Part shown: one piece after another, positions 25,407 through 34,618 of the stretch
Position numbering within the stretch: the first letter of the stretch is position 1
Layout of the letters: every line of letters starts with the position of its first letter
From: Niastella yeongjuensis
Lineage (GTDB): Bacteria; Bacteroidota; Bacteroidia; Chitinophagales; Chitinophagaceae
Reading direction: 5' to 3'
DNA: 64,000 nucleotides
Assembly: GCF_900110245.1 (NCBI RefSeq)
Contig: NZ_FOCZ01000003.1
Span: forward strand, 248,001-312,000
Made by a program: the position numbers and the translations under genes
Notes under the pieces: model-generated
The model's input: the letters and a program-made list of their open reading frames with translations, nothing else
Told to the model about the DNA's origin: nothing
Databases searched by the model: none

Positions 25407-26084
25407 ATGGCAGCAAATACAAAGGCTTACCTGGAAATAAATGAGCAATTACAATCACAACAGGTGACGCTGGTGGCTGTATCAAAAACCAAACCGGTAA
25501 GCGATATCCTGGAGTTATATGATTTGGGACAACGTGATTTTGGGGAGAACTATGTACAGGAGCTGGCCGAAAAACAGCTGCTGCTGCCCAATGACATCCG
25601 CTGGCATTTTATTGGTCACCTGCAATCGAACAAGGTTAAATACATCGCCCCGTTTGTGCATTTGATCCATGGGGTAGACAGCTACAAATTATTACTGGAA
25701 ATTGACAGACAGGCTAAAAAGTTCGACCGCACCATCCACTGCCTGTTACAGGTACATGTAGCCCAGGAAGAAACCAAATTCGGTTTTAATGAAATGGAAT
25801 TGATGGCAGCCATGGAAGATATTCATAAGTATAAACTCTTAAACCAGCTTCAAAATATACAAATAGCAGGTTTAATGGGCATGGCTTCGCTTACTGCCGA
25901 CACCGAACAGGTAACAAAAGAGTTTGCGTACCTGAAAATGCTGTTCGATCACTTTACCGCACAACCGGGAAATGATCAATTCAGGATTTTATCGATGGGT
26001 ATGAGCAGTGATTACCAGTTGGCCATAGCCGAAGGAAGTACCCTTGTACGTATAGGCAGCCTGTTATTTGGTTCCCGCCAGTAA
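25407..26084 (+). CDS. yggS: YggS family pyridoxal phosphate homeostasis protein
   Basis: A PLP-binding, non-catalytic alanine-racemase-fold protein that buffers vitamin B6 and affects amino/keto acid pools. It is 225 residues, the usual size. The PLP Lys is in VTLVAVSKTKP; next come LGQRDFGENYVQEL, IRWHFIGHLQSNKVKYI, LLQVHVAQEETKFGF, IAGLMGMASLTAD, and LSMGMSSDYQLAIAEGSTLVRIGSLLFG with the phosphate-binding segment. Start at ATG 25407 fits. It is transcribed singly from a promoter buried in the upstream terminator. Confidence 0.94.
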   Translation: MAANTKAYLEINEQLQSQQVTLVAVSKTKPVSDILELYDLGQRDFGENYVQELAEKQLLLPNDIRWHFIGHLQSNKVKYIAPFVHLIHGVDSYKLLLEIDRQAKKFDRTIHCLLQVHVAQEETKFGFNEMELMAAMEDIHKYKLLNQLQNIQIAGLMGMASLTADTEQVTKEFAYLKMLFDHFTAQPGNDQFRILSMGMSSDYQLAIAEGSTLVRIGSLLFGSRQ

Positions 26085-26223
26085 TAGTTTATCGTTTTTT
26101 CGGGATGATTCGTCGGTGATTTGGGGGCAAACATCGAATTGATTATGACCGCGGCATCAGGCTGGTTATCTTTGACTTACATAATTAAATAGTGTTTTTC
26201 ATAGGTTATTGATTAATGGTAAA

Positions 26224-26247
26224 GGGCTGTGTCTACAGCTCTTTTTT
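26224..26247 (+). terminator. Intrinsic terminator after yggS
   Basis: GGGCTGT pairs with ACAGCTC (one G-T) around GTCT, then TTTTTT. Confidence 0.7.
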
Positions 26248-26470
26248 CTTTTATACCCTTCCTCCGCTAAAAAAGGCATTTCACCACGTTTTATACAAAA
26301 TCCTTATATGGATCATTACCTAAATCATCTTTCACCGTATTGAAAGCCAGTTGCTAACAGGAAGAACCACCCGAACAAACAGGCTGAAACCCGCTCCCAG
26401 CCTCATATTACCGGAATATTATTTTAGTCACCAATGCACACGTACGGGTTACCTTTCCCCGTTTTTAGTA

Positions 26471-26478
26471 TAAATTTG
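26471..26478 (+). promoter_or_regulatory. -7 promoter element (TAAATTTG) with long leader
   Basis: An exact TAnnTTTG match 127 bp before the 26606 start, implying a 5' untranslated leader over 110 nt. Confidence 0.5.
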
Positions 26479-26605
26479 TGTACGGTTTAAACGTTCTTTT
26501 TTAATTCCTCGCTCAACGCCGCTTGTCTTCTCTTGTAAATCAACAGCTTGCCCCAGTATCTTAACGATTCGCTTTCATATTATTGAATTATTTAAAACAA
26601 AGAAT

Positions 26606-27013
26606 ATGAAAACAATCATGCTTAAAGCTTTTTCTTTAGTGAAGAAAACTGCTTTTATGTTGCTGGTGCTGTCAATAACCTATGTATCTGCAACAGCCAA
26701 CACTACAGATTCAACACGCGTAGATGATGAGAACGCCTCTGTATTATGCCTGAAAATGGAAGAAGGCCAGGTGTACTTTAACATTAAGTATGAAAACGCC
26801 GATGGTGGCCGTTTCGACATCCTGGTAAATGATATCAATGGCGATAACCTGTACCGTTCTACTTTCTCCGGCAAGAACTTCAACAGAGTGTTCAGAGCGC
26901 CGGTTGAAAATGGTAAACTGGTGATCATCATCCGTGATACCAATGGCAGCCACAAATTTGAATTGACCACTGAATCGAAAATGGTTCAGGAGATTCTCGT
27001 AAAGAGAATGTAG
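26606..27013 (+). CDS. Small secreted protein, unknown function
   Basis: A 135-residue protein with a clear signal peptide (hydrophobic stretch about 12-30, FMLLVLSITYVSATA). The mature part, about 105 residues, is rich in beta strands and reads like one Ig-like or C2-like domain: VYFNIKYENADGGRFDILVNDINGDNLYRS, FSGKNFNRVFRAPVENGKLVIIIRD and SHKFELTTES. It resembles the interaction domains seen before type IX sorting tails but lacks such a tail. Function is not recognised. The preceding leader is long, so post-transcriptional control is possible. Confidence 0.75.
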   Translation: MKTIMLKAFSLVKKTAFMLLVLSITYVSATANTTDSTRVDDENASVLCLKMEEGQVYFNIKYENADGGRFDILVNDINGDNLYRSTFSGKNFNRVFRAPVENGKLVIIIRDTNGSHKFELTTESKMVQEILVKRM

Positions 27014-27060
27014 TTCACCCATTGATCAATAACGATAATTCTTTGTCATTCCTGTCCTAA

Positions 27061-27088
27061 GTTTCATTCCGGTTTTTCGGAATGAAAC
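27061..27088. other. Perfect 11-bp hairpin after the small secreted gene
   Basis: GTTTCATTCCG and CGGAATGAAAC pair perfectly around GTTTTT. No T-run follows on the plus strand, so it is a weak terminator candidate at best. Confidence 0.55.
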
Positions 27089-27223
27089 TCAACGGAAGGG
27101 AAAGAACGATTTTCTCCTTCATTTTGCGCCACGGGCACTCCGGTAGACCCTCCCCATTAAAAAATTATTTCCTGCCTGCGAGAACTGTCCGGTTGACCGG
27201 CCATTTTAGCCACCAGAATTTCG

Positions 27224-27231
27224 TAAATTTG
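27224..27231 (+). promoter_or_regulatory. -7 promoter element of glnS (TAAATTTG)
   Basis: An exact TAnnTTTG match ending 21 nt before the glnS ATG. Confidence 0.6.
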
Positions 27232-27252
27232 CCAAATTCAATTTATTGAGTT

Positions 27253-28935
27253 ATGGCAGAGATCAACACACCGGAAGAGAAAAGTCTGAATTTTTTAGAA
27301 GAGATCATTGAAGAGGACCTGAAATCGGGTAAATATACCACTATTGCCACCCGTTTTCCACCCGAGCCCAATGGCTATTTGCACATTGGCCATGCTTCAA
27401 GCATCTGTTTAAATTTCGGGCTTACCAAAAAGTACCCCGGCTATACCAACCTCCGTTTCGATGATACCAACCCGGTAACTGAGGATACCGAGTATGTGGA
27501 AAGCATAAAGGATGATATCCGCTGGCTGGGTTTTGAATGGAAGAATGAACTGTACGCCTCCGATTACTTCGACCAGATGTATGAATTCGCAGTTATGCTC
27601 ATTCAGAAAGGCCTGGCGTATGTTGACGATTCTACCTCCGAGCAGATCGCTGCCATGAAAGGCACCCATACCGAACCGGGAAAAGACAGCCCGTTCCGCA
27701 CCCGCTCTGTTGAAGAAAACCTGGACATATTTGCCCGCATGAAGAACGGCGAGTTCCCCGACGGGTCCCGTACGCTGCGTGCAAAGATCGATATGGCGCA
27801 TTTAAATATGCTGATGCGCGACCCTGTTTTGTACCGTATTAAACATGCACACCACCACCGCACGGGCGACAAATGGTGTATTTATCCCATGTACGATATG
27901 GCGCATGGTCAAAGCGATTCCATTGAGCATATTACGCACTCTATTTGTACCCTGGAGTTTGTGCCCCATCGTGAGCTGTACGACTGGCTGATCGATAAAC
28001 TGGGCATTTACCCCTCGCATCAATATGAGTTTGCGCGCCGCAATATAAACTACACTGTAACCAGCAAAAGAAAACTGCTGCAACTGGTGAACGATAAACA
28101 TGTAACCGGCTGGGACGATCCCCGGATGCCTACGATCTCCGGTTTACGCCGCGCAGGTTATACCCCCGAAAGCATTCGCGAGTTCTGCGAGCGTATCGGT
28201 ATTGCCAAACGCGAGAACATGATCGATGTATCGCTGCTGGAGTTTTGCGTACGCGAGCACCTGAACAAGATCGCTCAGCGTCGTATGGTGGTGTTTGATC
28301 CATTGAAAGTGGTGATCACTAACTATCCGGCCGACGGGGCAGTGGAAATGGTTAGAAGTGAGGACAATCCGGAAGATCCCAATACCACCCACCGGGAGAT
28401 CCCTTTTACACGGGAGGTATACATCGAGCGGGAAGACTTTATGGAAAACCCGCCCAAGAAATTCTTCCGCCTGGCGCCCGGTCAAATGGTGCGGTTGAAA
28501 AGCGCTTACATCATTAAATGTGATGAAGTGATCAAAGACAGCAATGGCAACATTACGGAAGTTCATTGTTCATATATCCCCGAAAGCAAGAGCAATAACG
28601 ATACATCCGGTATTCATGTAAAAGGCACTTTGCACTGGGTGAGCGTGGCACAGGCCATTAGCATTGAAGTACGCCTGTACGACCGCTTGTTCAGGGTAGA
28701 GAACCCTGCCAGTGAAGAAGGCGATTTTAAGGATTATATCAATCCTAATTCATTGCAGGTGGTGAGTACGGCATTTGCAGAACCTGCATTGAAGAACATC
28801 CGTTTCAGCGACCGCTGCCAGTTTTTACGCAAAGGTTATTTCTGCCTCGATAAAGACACCTCTGAAGATAAAATGGTTTTTAACAGAACCGTTACGCTGA
28901 AAGATACGTGGGCGAAGGAGCAGAAGAAAGGATAA
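27253..28935 (+). CDS. glnS: Glutaminyl-tRNA synthetase
   Basis: A class I aminoacyl-tRNA synthetase that charges tRNA-Gln directly; 560 residues. RFPPEPNGYLHIGHASSICLNFG carries the HIGH signature, YTNLRFDDTNP follows, and the KMSKS-like loop is in NYTVTSKRKLLQLV. The GlnRS-type TISGLRRAGYTPESIREFCERIG segment separates it from GluRS, and the C-terminal anticodon-binding beta barrels run from about 340 to the end. Presence of glnS means glutamine need not be formed by transamidation in this organism. It has its own -7 box and a terminator in common with the convergent M20 gene. Confidence 0.96.
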   Translation: MAEINTPEEKSLNFLEEIIEEDLKSGKYTTIATRFPPEPNGYLHIGHASSICLNFGLTKKYPGYTNLRFDDTNPVTEDTEYVESIKDDIRWLGFEWKNELYASDYFDQMYEFAVMLIQKGLAYVDDSTSEQIAAMKGTHTEPGKDSPFRTRSVEENLDIFARMKNGEFPDGSRTLRAKIDMAHLNMLMRDPVLYRIKHAHHHRTGDKWCIYPMYDMAHGQSDSIEHITHSICTLEFVPHRELYDWLIDKLGIYPSHQYEFARRNINYTVTSKRKLLQLVNDKHVTGWDDPRMPTISGLRRAGYTPESIREFCERIGIAKRENMIDVSLLEFCVREHLNKIAQRRMVVFDPLKVVITNYPADGAVEMVRSEDNPEDPNTTHREIPFTREVYIEREDFMENPPKKFFRLAPGQMVRLKSAYIIKCDEVIKDSNGNITEVHCSYIPESKSNNDTSGIHVKGTLHWVSVAQAISIEVRLYDRLFRVENPASEEGDFKDYINPNSLQVVSTAFAEPALKNIRFSDRCQFLRKGYFCLDKDTSEDKMVFNRTVTLKDTWAKEQKKG

Positions 28936-28981
28936 CCAGGATGAATTTGTGAAAAAGGGTTACTATTTCATTATAAGTTTC

Positions 28982-29109
28982 AGAAGTAGGATGTAAGAAG
29001 TAGGAAATACGAAAATTAAATAAAAAAGCCCGCCGTTTTAAATGGCAGGCTTTTTTTATTTGTGCGTTATTTTCGAAATTCATAAATTTCTTACCTCTTA
29101 CCTCTTACC
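28982..29109. repeat. GAAGTAGG-type repeats bracketing the glnS/M20 terminator
   Basis: AGAAGTAGGATGTAAGAAGT (from 28982) is mirrored past the terminator by TTTCTTACCTCTTACCTCTT (to 29109). The right arm runs into the M20 gene and supplies its last two codons and stop (GGT AAG AGG TAA). Confidence 0.65.
29022..29057. terminator. Bidirectional terminator between glnS and the M20 gene
   Basis: AAAAAAGCCCGCC pairs with GGCAGGCTTTTTTT with one mismatch, giving T-runs on both strands. Confidence 0.9.
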
Positions 29110-30420
29110 CCCCACCGCTTTCGCATAATCAAATACCAGGTTACAAAACGTCTTTACCCCCACATCCAGCCGGCTGTCGTCGATGTAAAAATCAGGGGTA
29201 TGATGGGGCGGGGCTTTTGATTTATCGGCGCCTTTAGGCAGGCCACCGATATTTATAAACAGGGCAGGGGCTTTCTCCCCATAATAAGAAAAGTCTTCGG
29301 CACCCGTTACCCAGCCGCGTTCCCTTACGTTTTCTTTGCCCGCTGATCTTTCCAGTGTTGGTATCATCATTTTGGTAAGGGCAGGATCGTTGTAAGTAAC
29401 AAGGGTTTGGGTATCGATAGAAACTTCAGCAGAGGCGCCCATGGCCGATGCAATGGTGGTGGACATCTGTTTAAGCCGTTCGTGTGTTTGCAACCGCATG
29501 GTTTTATCCAGTGTACGAATAGTGCCCTGCAGCACTGCCTCTTCAGGAATAATGTTGGGCCGTACGCCGCTGTGAAACTTCCCTACTGTAACAACAACCG
29601 GTGCTTTGGTAAGGTCCGATTCGCGGCTTACGATCGTTTGCAGGGCATTGATGATCTCTACACCCACTACAATAGGGTCTACCCCTTTCCAGGGTTGTGA
29701 ACCATGGCTTTGTTTGCCTTTTATGTTAATGGTGAACCAGTCGGAAGAAGCCATGAAAGCACCTGATTTATATTCCAGGTTCCCTACTTCAATAGCCGAT
29801 TCAATGTGCATTCCAAAAACGGCATCTACTTTGGGATTATCCATACAGCCTTCTTTTACCATAAGCTGGGCACCACCTTCTTCATCGCCGGGCGGACCTT
29901 CTTCTGCCGGTTGAAAAAAGAATTTAACGGTGCCGGGCACTTCTTTTTTCATGGAGGCTAAAATTTCTGCGGCTCCGAGCAACATTGCTACGTGGCTATC
30001 GTGTCCACAGGCATGCATAACCGGTACGGTATCGCCCATGTATTCAGCCCGCACGGTAGATTTAAACGGTACATCCACTCTTTCTTTTACCGGCAGGGCA
30101 TCCATATCGGCCCGTAAAGCCACCACCGGGCCAGGTTGTCCGCCCCGTAAAATGGCCACCACACCGGTTTTTGCTATACCGGTTTGTACTTCCAGTCCCA
30201 GCTTTTTTAAATGATCGGCAACAAATTGGGCGGTTTGGTATTCGCGGTTGGACAGCTCGGGGTGCTGGTGCAAATAGCGCCGCCATTCAATGACTTTAGG
30301 TAGAATGGCCGCAGCCTTTTGATCGATGGTGGTGGGCTTATTTTGTTGTGCCTGTACGGCGGTTACCAGGATCAAAAAGATGGGTGATAAGATCCATCGT
30401 GTTAATGGTTTAAGCAGCAT
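29098..30420 (-). CDS. Exported M20 family amidohydrolase
   Basis: A zinc-dependent M20D-type amidohydrolase (hippurate/N-acyl-amino-acid hydrolase group). The ATG at 30420 starts MLLKPLTRWILSPIFLILVTAVQAQ, a normal signal peptide; the frame is open to 30468, but the longer start would place 16 residues before the signal. The roughly 440-residue protein shows ALRADMDALPV, MHACGHDSHVAMLLGAA with the metal Cys/His, FFQPAEEGPPGDEEGG with the catalytic Glu pair, GMHIESAIEVG, and the C-terminal GAEDFSYY and PPHHTPDFYID. It probably works in the periplasm on acylated amino acids or peptidoglycan fragments; the substrate is unknown. Confidence 0.9.
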   Translation of the reverse strand: MLLKPLTRWILSPIFLILVTAVQAQQNKPTTIDQKAAAILPKVIEWRRYLHQHPELSNREYQTAQFVADHLKKLGLEVQTGIAKTGVVAILRGGQPGPVVALRADMDALPVKERVDVPFKSTVRAEYMGDTVPVMHACGHDSHVAMLLGAAEILASMKKEVPGTVKFFFQPAEEGPPGDEEGGAQLMVKEGCMDNPKVDAVFGMHIESAIEVGNLEYKSGAFMASSDWFTINIKGKQSHGSQPWKGVDPIVVGVEIINALQTIVSRESDLTKAPVVVTVGKFHSGVRPNIIPEEAVLQGTIRTLDKTMRLQTHERLKQMSTTIASAMGASAEVSIDTQTLVTYNDPALTKMMIPTLERSAGKENVRERGWVTGAEDFSYYGEKAPALFINIGGLPKGADKSKAPPHHTPDFYIDDSRLDVGVKTFCNLVFDYAKAVGGKR

Positions 30421-30654
30421 GCTGGTTGATTTTACTGAATGTAGAAAAAAAACAGGAGCCGGCAGCACGACTAAACATATGATTTTTAATCTACTTTATA
30501 TAGTGTTTATCTTGACTGTAAAGCCCTGATGTACAAACATGTAATAAGTAAATATATTTATCGTTTATTAAGTGTATTTAATCCCGAAAACTGTCCTGAG
30601 ATGCCCGTCCCTATTCTGAAAACCGCTTTCACCGGCGGCAGACCTGTGTGGTCT

Positions 30655-31776
30655 ATGCTCATTGGTAAGCAAGTATGTAGTGTTTTGCTACTGGCGTTCA
30701 TCGCTATCCCTGGTCTTTCACAACCGATAGGCAACTGGACATTCAACGGAACTACCTCCGGTTCCAGTGGTACTTACAATACCGTTTCTGTAGCCGATTT
30801 TAGTGCAGCTATTCCAACTAAAGCATATAATGGGAGTACCGTGTATTTTGGTGAAGGCGGCTGGCCTGCCGGCGCTCTGGACCCCAACGCATATCTTCAA
30901 TTTACACTGAGCCCCAACACTGGTTACCAGCTCGATGTAACGAGTATTGTTTTGACCATGCGAAAAAGCACAACGGGCACCGCCGCTGGTTCAGGGCCTA
31001 CTTCCTGGAGCCTGCGAAGCAGCCAGGATGGCTATACCGCAGATCTTGGTTCAAACAGTTTAACCACCGGCATTCAGAATTATACGGTTACACTGAACAG
31101 CAGCTTTCTGCATCTGTTCACCCCGGTCACTTTTCGGTTATATGGGTATAATGCAACTATATCGAGCGGCGGGCTTAGCCGTTTGGTATTGGACAATATC
31201 GCTGTGCAAGGCGTAGGTGCTTTATTGCCGCTTACCTTCACTGGTTTTCAGGCTAATCGTAATAGCGATAAAATAGTTTCCCTGAAATGGCAGATGACCA
31301 ATGTGCAGGAAGGCGATGTGTTTCATGTAGAGCGCTCATTGAACGGCGCTGATTTTACAGCCATCAACAACTTCACTCAAAACGAAAACCAGGTAACCGG
31401 TTCGTTTCAATATGACGATAAACAGGCGCCCGGCAATGCCCCTGCTATATACTATCGTATCAAGATAAACGAACCCAGCGGCTGGACTTATTTCTCCTGG
31501 CTGGTAAAGGTGAATAACACTATCTCCAAACAACAGTTGGTCAATTATGCCAATTACAATGGACAGTTACTGGTAACCTCGTTACAGGTCCCTGAAAAAG
31601 GATCGTACACCCTGTCGGTGGTAACCATGAATGGAGCGGTTCTGCAACAGCAATCCCTTGAACTGGAAGCTGGTGTACAGGTAATCACCACACCAATACA
31701 ATCCCTGGCGCATGGAACGTATGTTGTTCGTTTGGTTGGTAAAGGGGAGATGAAAAGTAAGAAGTTTATCTGGTAG
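30655..31776 (+). CDS. Secreted protein with type IX secretion sorting tail
   Basis: The start at 30655 gives MLIGKQVCSVLLLAFIAIPGLSQ, a good signal peptide; the frame is open back to 30529 and also has an ATG at 30601, so the start is uncertain. The mature 350 residues begin QPIGNWTFNGTTSGSSG, a jelly-roll-like domain seen in extracellular proteins (about 25-190), then LLPLTFTGFQANRNSDKIVSLKWQMTNVQEGDVFHVERSLNGADFTAI, typical of domains that precede a type IX tail. The last 80 residues end VVRLVGKGEMKSKKFIW, fitting type A sorting. It is probably surface-attached or released; no catalytic residues are recognised. Confidence 0.8.
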   Translation: MLIGKQVCSVLLLAFIAIPGLSQPIGNWTFNGTTSGSSGTYNTVSVADFSAAIPTKAYNGSTVYFGEGGWPAGALDPNAYLQFTLSPNTGYQLDVTSIVLTMRKSTTGTAAGSGPTSWSLRSSQDGYTADLGSNSLTTGIQNYTVTLNSSFLHLFTPVTFRLYGYNATISSGGLSRLVLDNIAVQGVGALLPLTFTGFQANRNSDKIVSLKWQMTNVQEGDVFHVERSLNGADFTAINNFTQNENQVTGSFQYDDKQAPGNAPAIYYRIKINEPSGWTYFSWLVKVNNTISKQQLVNYANYNGQLLVTSLQVPEKGSYTLSVVTMNGAVLQQQSLELEAGVQVITTPIQSLAHGTYVVRLVGKGEMKSKKFIW

Positions 31777-31834
31777 CACGATTTTCGCCTAAAACAGCAT
31801 ATTTATAAGGCAAAACTGCACAGATATTTTCTTT

Positions 31835-31866
31835 ATTGCGTATACGCGAACAGGGTATTATCTTTG
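31835..31866 (+). promoter_or_regulatory. Bacteroidota-type promoter of the IPT/TIG gene
   Basis: ATTG (31835-31838), a 20-bp spacer, then TATCTTTG (31859-31866). Both boxes and spacing fit the -33/-7 consensus. The start codon is 34 nt downstream. Confidence 0.65.
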
Positions 31867-31900
31867 GTCGATTTATTTTTGGATCCTAAATCCCCTGAAA

Positions 31901-34540
31901 ATGCCCGAATATTACCCCTTTACAAAATCAAAAATGTTTGCAGCATTAAAATGCCTCCTTGTCTTCGTTATTCTTTTATCGACTAATCAGCTCAAAAGCC
32001 AAACACCTGTAATCACCCGGTTCAATCCGGAAGCGATACCGCAAGGATATCCCACCATTATTGAAGGGCAATATTTTACCGGGGCAACGGCGGTTTACTT
32101 TGATGATACTATACCCGCCACTTTTACTGTTGTTTCCGACACCCAGATCAAAACTGCTGTGCCCCGAAATGCCAGAGGTGGATTTGTAAGAGTAACTACA
32201 CCTGCGGGAACGGGCAGGTCTGCAAGGGCATTTAGCATTGCAAGTGGTGTTCCTTATATTGACTACTTTACACCCAAAAGCGGAATTACTGGTACAGTAG
32301 TAACCATGAAGGGATTTAACTTTTCCAAAATAAAGGAAGTTGGCCAGTTATCTGTGGCTGGCTTTACAGTAGTTTCGGATTCCATACTGAAATTTGTTGT
32401 GGGTGACAACCTTGCGTGGGACTCAAAATGGGAGATTATTGTATCGTATGACGTTGGCAGCCCAACAATCCCAATGCTTAGTTTTCGTAATACCAATGAT
32501 ACGTTTGCTTATAAATATGCAACTAATCCCATCCCCAGCGTCTGGTCGTTTACACCTGCAACCGGCACGCTTGGTACTCCGGTAACGATCAATGGATATT
32601 ATCTTACCGGCGCTACAGCTGTTAGCATTGGAGGTATACCGGCAGCTTCATTTACGGTGATTTCCCCAACAAGCATTCAGGCAGTACTGGCCGCAGGAAC
32701 AAATTCAGGTGCTATAAGTGTAACCACGCCAGGTGGTACCACATCGCTGGATGGCTTTATTTATACTGCACCCAATTTAAGTGCCCCGCATATTAGTTCG
32801 TTTACTCCCACCAGTGCAATACCTGGGACCATGGTTACGATCAAAGGTAATAACCTGACCGGAGCAACCGCAGTTAGTTTTGGCGGCACGCCAGCTACTT
32901 CATTTACGATAACCTCTGATTCAACTATTACTGCGCAAGTGGGCCTGGGTTCAAGCGGTTCGGTGAAAGTAACAAACCCGGGAGGCCGGGATTCATTAGG
33001 CTCATTTACTTATATAGCCTTACTACCGGTAATCACCGGGTTTAACCCGGATGATGTACCACAAGGTTTTAACACTATTATTAATGGGCAATATTTTACC
33101 GGTGCAACGGCAGTTTACTTTGATGATACCATACCTGCCACTTTTACTGTTGTTTCAGATACCCAGATCAAAACGGTTGTACCCCGAAATGCTAAAGGTG
33201 GACTTGTAAGAGTGATCACACCTGCGGGAACAGGCAGATCTGCAAGGGCATTTATCATTGAAAATGATGTTCCTTATTTTGATTCGTTTACACCAACAAG
33301 TGCAGGCCCGGGTACAGTGGTCACCCTGAAAGGGTTTAACTTTACCTCCATAAAGAAAGTTAAGGCGTTTGTTGATGCAGCTTCCTTTACAATAGTTTCC
33401 GATTCCATCGTGAAGTTTGTTGTTGGAGGTACCGGCCCTTCATGGGACGTAAAAATGCCGATTGAGGTGTCCTATGGTGAGGAATATTATGGTTTAATTC
33501 ACAGCCGCAACACTATTGACACATTTACCCTCCTCTATATTCCGCCGCCCCCTGTTATTAGCTCATTTACGCCAACTATGGGCACAGAGGGCACCAAAGT
33601 AACGATCAGGGGAACAAACATTATGTATGTAACGGCAGTGTCTATAGGCGGTAAGCCGGTAGCTTCTTTTAGGGAGTTTCCGAACAATGGCGCGGCTATT
33701 GAGGCTATCCTGGGTGCAGGAACTTATTCAGGCGCCGTAACTGTAACCACAAGGGGAGGTATCGCATCGCTGGGTGGTTTTAATAGTTCTTTACAACCAC
33801 CGCATCTCAGTTCGTTTACTCCGGCAAGCGGTACTGTTGGTACTATCATCACCATCAAAGGTTATGATTTTACCGGTACTACAGCTGTTAGGATCGGTGG
33901 TACGGCAGCGGCTTCGTTTACAGTGACTTCCGATTCAACTATAAATGCAGTAGTAGCAACAGGAGCATCATCTGGTCTGGTAAGCGTAGCCACATCAAAT
34001 GGAGCTGATTCCCTGGGTGGATTTACTTTGATCCCTCCCGTACAGCCACCTGTACAAACCGTACAGTCACCAGCCATTATTACCTTTGCGCCAACAACGG
34101 GAACCTCTGGCACTATAGTTTCTATTAAAGGATCCCATTTTACCAATGCAACAAGTGTAAGCTTTGGTGGAACACCAGCCGCATCATTTACTATCATTTC
34201 CGATTCAACAATTAATGCAGTTGTTGGTGCCGGCGCCAGCGGGATAGTAGAAGTAATTGCTGCAAACGGAACTGATACACTCGGAGGATTTACTTATAGC
34301 GTTGGAATTGTTGCCGCTCCCAATCCGGCAACTGGTTATGTGCTGGTTGAACATCCCGTTTCTACCAATAACTCCCAAATTAAAGTCACTAACTCCATGG
34401 GTAAAATTCTTGATAATATTAAGATCAGTCCGAACACTTCACAAACCAGGATCGATTTAACCGGTATAGCGCCGGGTATTTATGTTATCTGGTGGGGTGA
34501 TGGCACCAATTCGTATAGTAAAACAGTGCTTGTAAAATAA
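31901..34540 (+). CDS. Multi-IPT/TIG-domain secreted protein with type IX sorting tail
   Basis: An 879-residue extracellular protein. The signal peptide lies around residues 12-33 (start at 31901 or at the ATG 31934). It then has about nine to ten Ig-like IPT/TIG repeats, each with an ITSFTPTSGTPGTxVTIKG-like first strand and a GATAVSxGGTPATSFTVxS-like core. Two long blocks (about 32006-32520 and 33029-33540) are near-copies: both contain YFTGATAVYFDDTIPATFTV and an unusual following domain with FNFSKIKEV or FNFTSIKKV. The C-terminal 75 residues, NPATGYVLVEHP to the end, are a type A sorting domain. Probable role: surface adhesion or a scaffold; no enzyme domain seen. Confidence 0.88.
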   Translation: MPEYYPFTKSKMFAALKCLLVFVILLSTNQLKSQTPVITRFNPEAIPQGYPTIIEGQYFTGATAVYFDDTIPATFTVVSDTQIKTAVPRNARGGFVRVTTPAGTGRSARAFSIASGVPYIDYFTPKSGITGTVVTMKGFNFSKIKEVGQLSVAGFTVVSDSILKFVVGDNLAWDSKWEIIVSYDVGSPTIPMLSFRNTNDTFAYKYATNPIPSVWSFTPATGTLGTPVTINGYYLTGATAVSIGGIPAASFTVISPTSIQAVLAAGTNSGAISVTTPGGTTSLDGFIYTAPNLSAPHISSFTPTSAIPGTMVTIKGNNLTGATAVSFGGTPATSFTITSDSTITAQVGLGSSGSVKVTNPGGRDSLGSFTYIALLPVITGFNPDDVPQGFNTIINGQYFTGATAVYFDDTIPATFTVVSDTQIKTVVPRNAKGGLVRVITPAGTGRSARAFIIENDVPYFDSFTPTSAGPGTVVTLKGFNFTSIKKVKAFVDAASFTIVSDSIVKFVVGGTGPSWDVKMPIEVSYGEEYYGLIHSRNTIDTFTLLYIPPPPVISSFTPTMGTEGTKVTIRGTNIMYVTAVSIGGKPVASFREFPNNGAAIEAILGAGTYSGAVTVTTRGGIASLGGFNSSLQPPHLSSFTPASGTVGTIITIKGYDFTGTTAVRIGGTAAASFTVTSDSTINAVVATGASSGLVSVATSNGADSLGGFTLIPPVQPPVQTVQSPAIITFAPTTGTSGTIVSIKGSHFTNATSVSFGGTPAASFTIISDSTINAVVGAGASGIVEVIAANGTDTLGGFTYSVGIVAAPNPATGYVLVEHPVSTNNSQIKVTNSMGKILDNIKISPNTSQTRIDLTGIAPGIYVIWWGDGTNSYSKTVLVK

Positions 34541-34565
34541 TAACAACCCGATATTCAATGATAAA

Positions 34566-34600
34566 GGCTGTCCGCGATGGCGGACAGCCTTTAATTTTTT
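34566..34600 (+). terminator. Intrinsic terminator after the IPT/TIG gene
   Basis: GGCTGTCCGC/GCGGACAGCC (10 perfect pairs, loop GATG) followed by a T-rich run. Its core resembles the terminator at 10601. Confidence 0.9.
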
Positions 34601-34618
34601 TATAATAATAAACGGCTA

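Larger units (their letters stand above)
26085..26605. other. Gene-free interval between yggS and a small secreted gene
   Basis: 521 bp. It contains the yggS terminator (26224-26247) and a -7 box at 26471, leaving a possible 5' leader of about 120 nt before the gene at 26606. The leader is pyrimidine-rich, and no known riboswitch fold is evident by eye. Confidence 0.5.
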
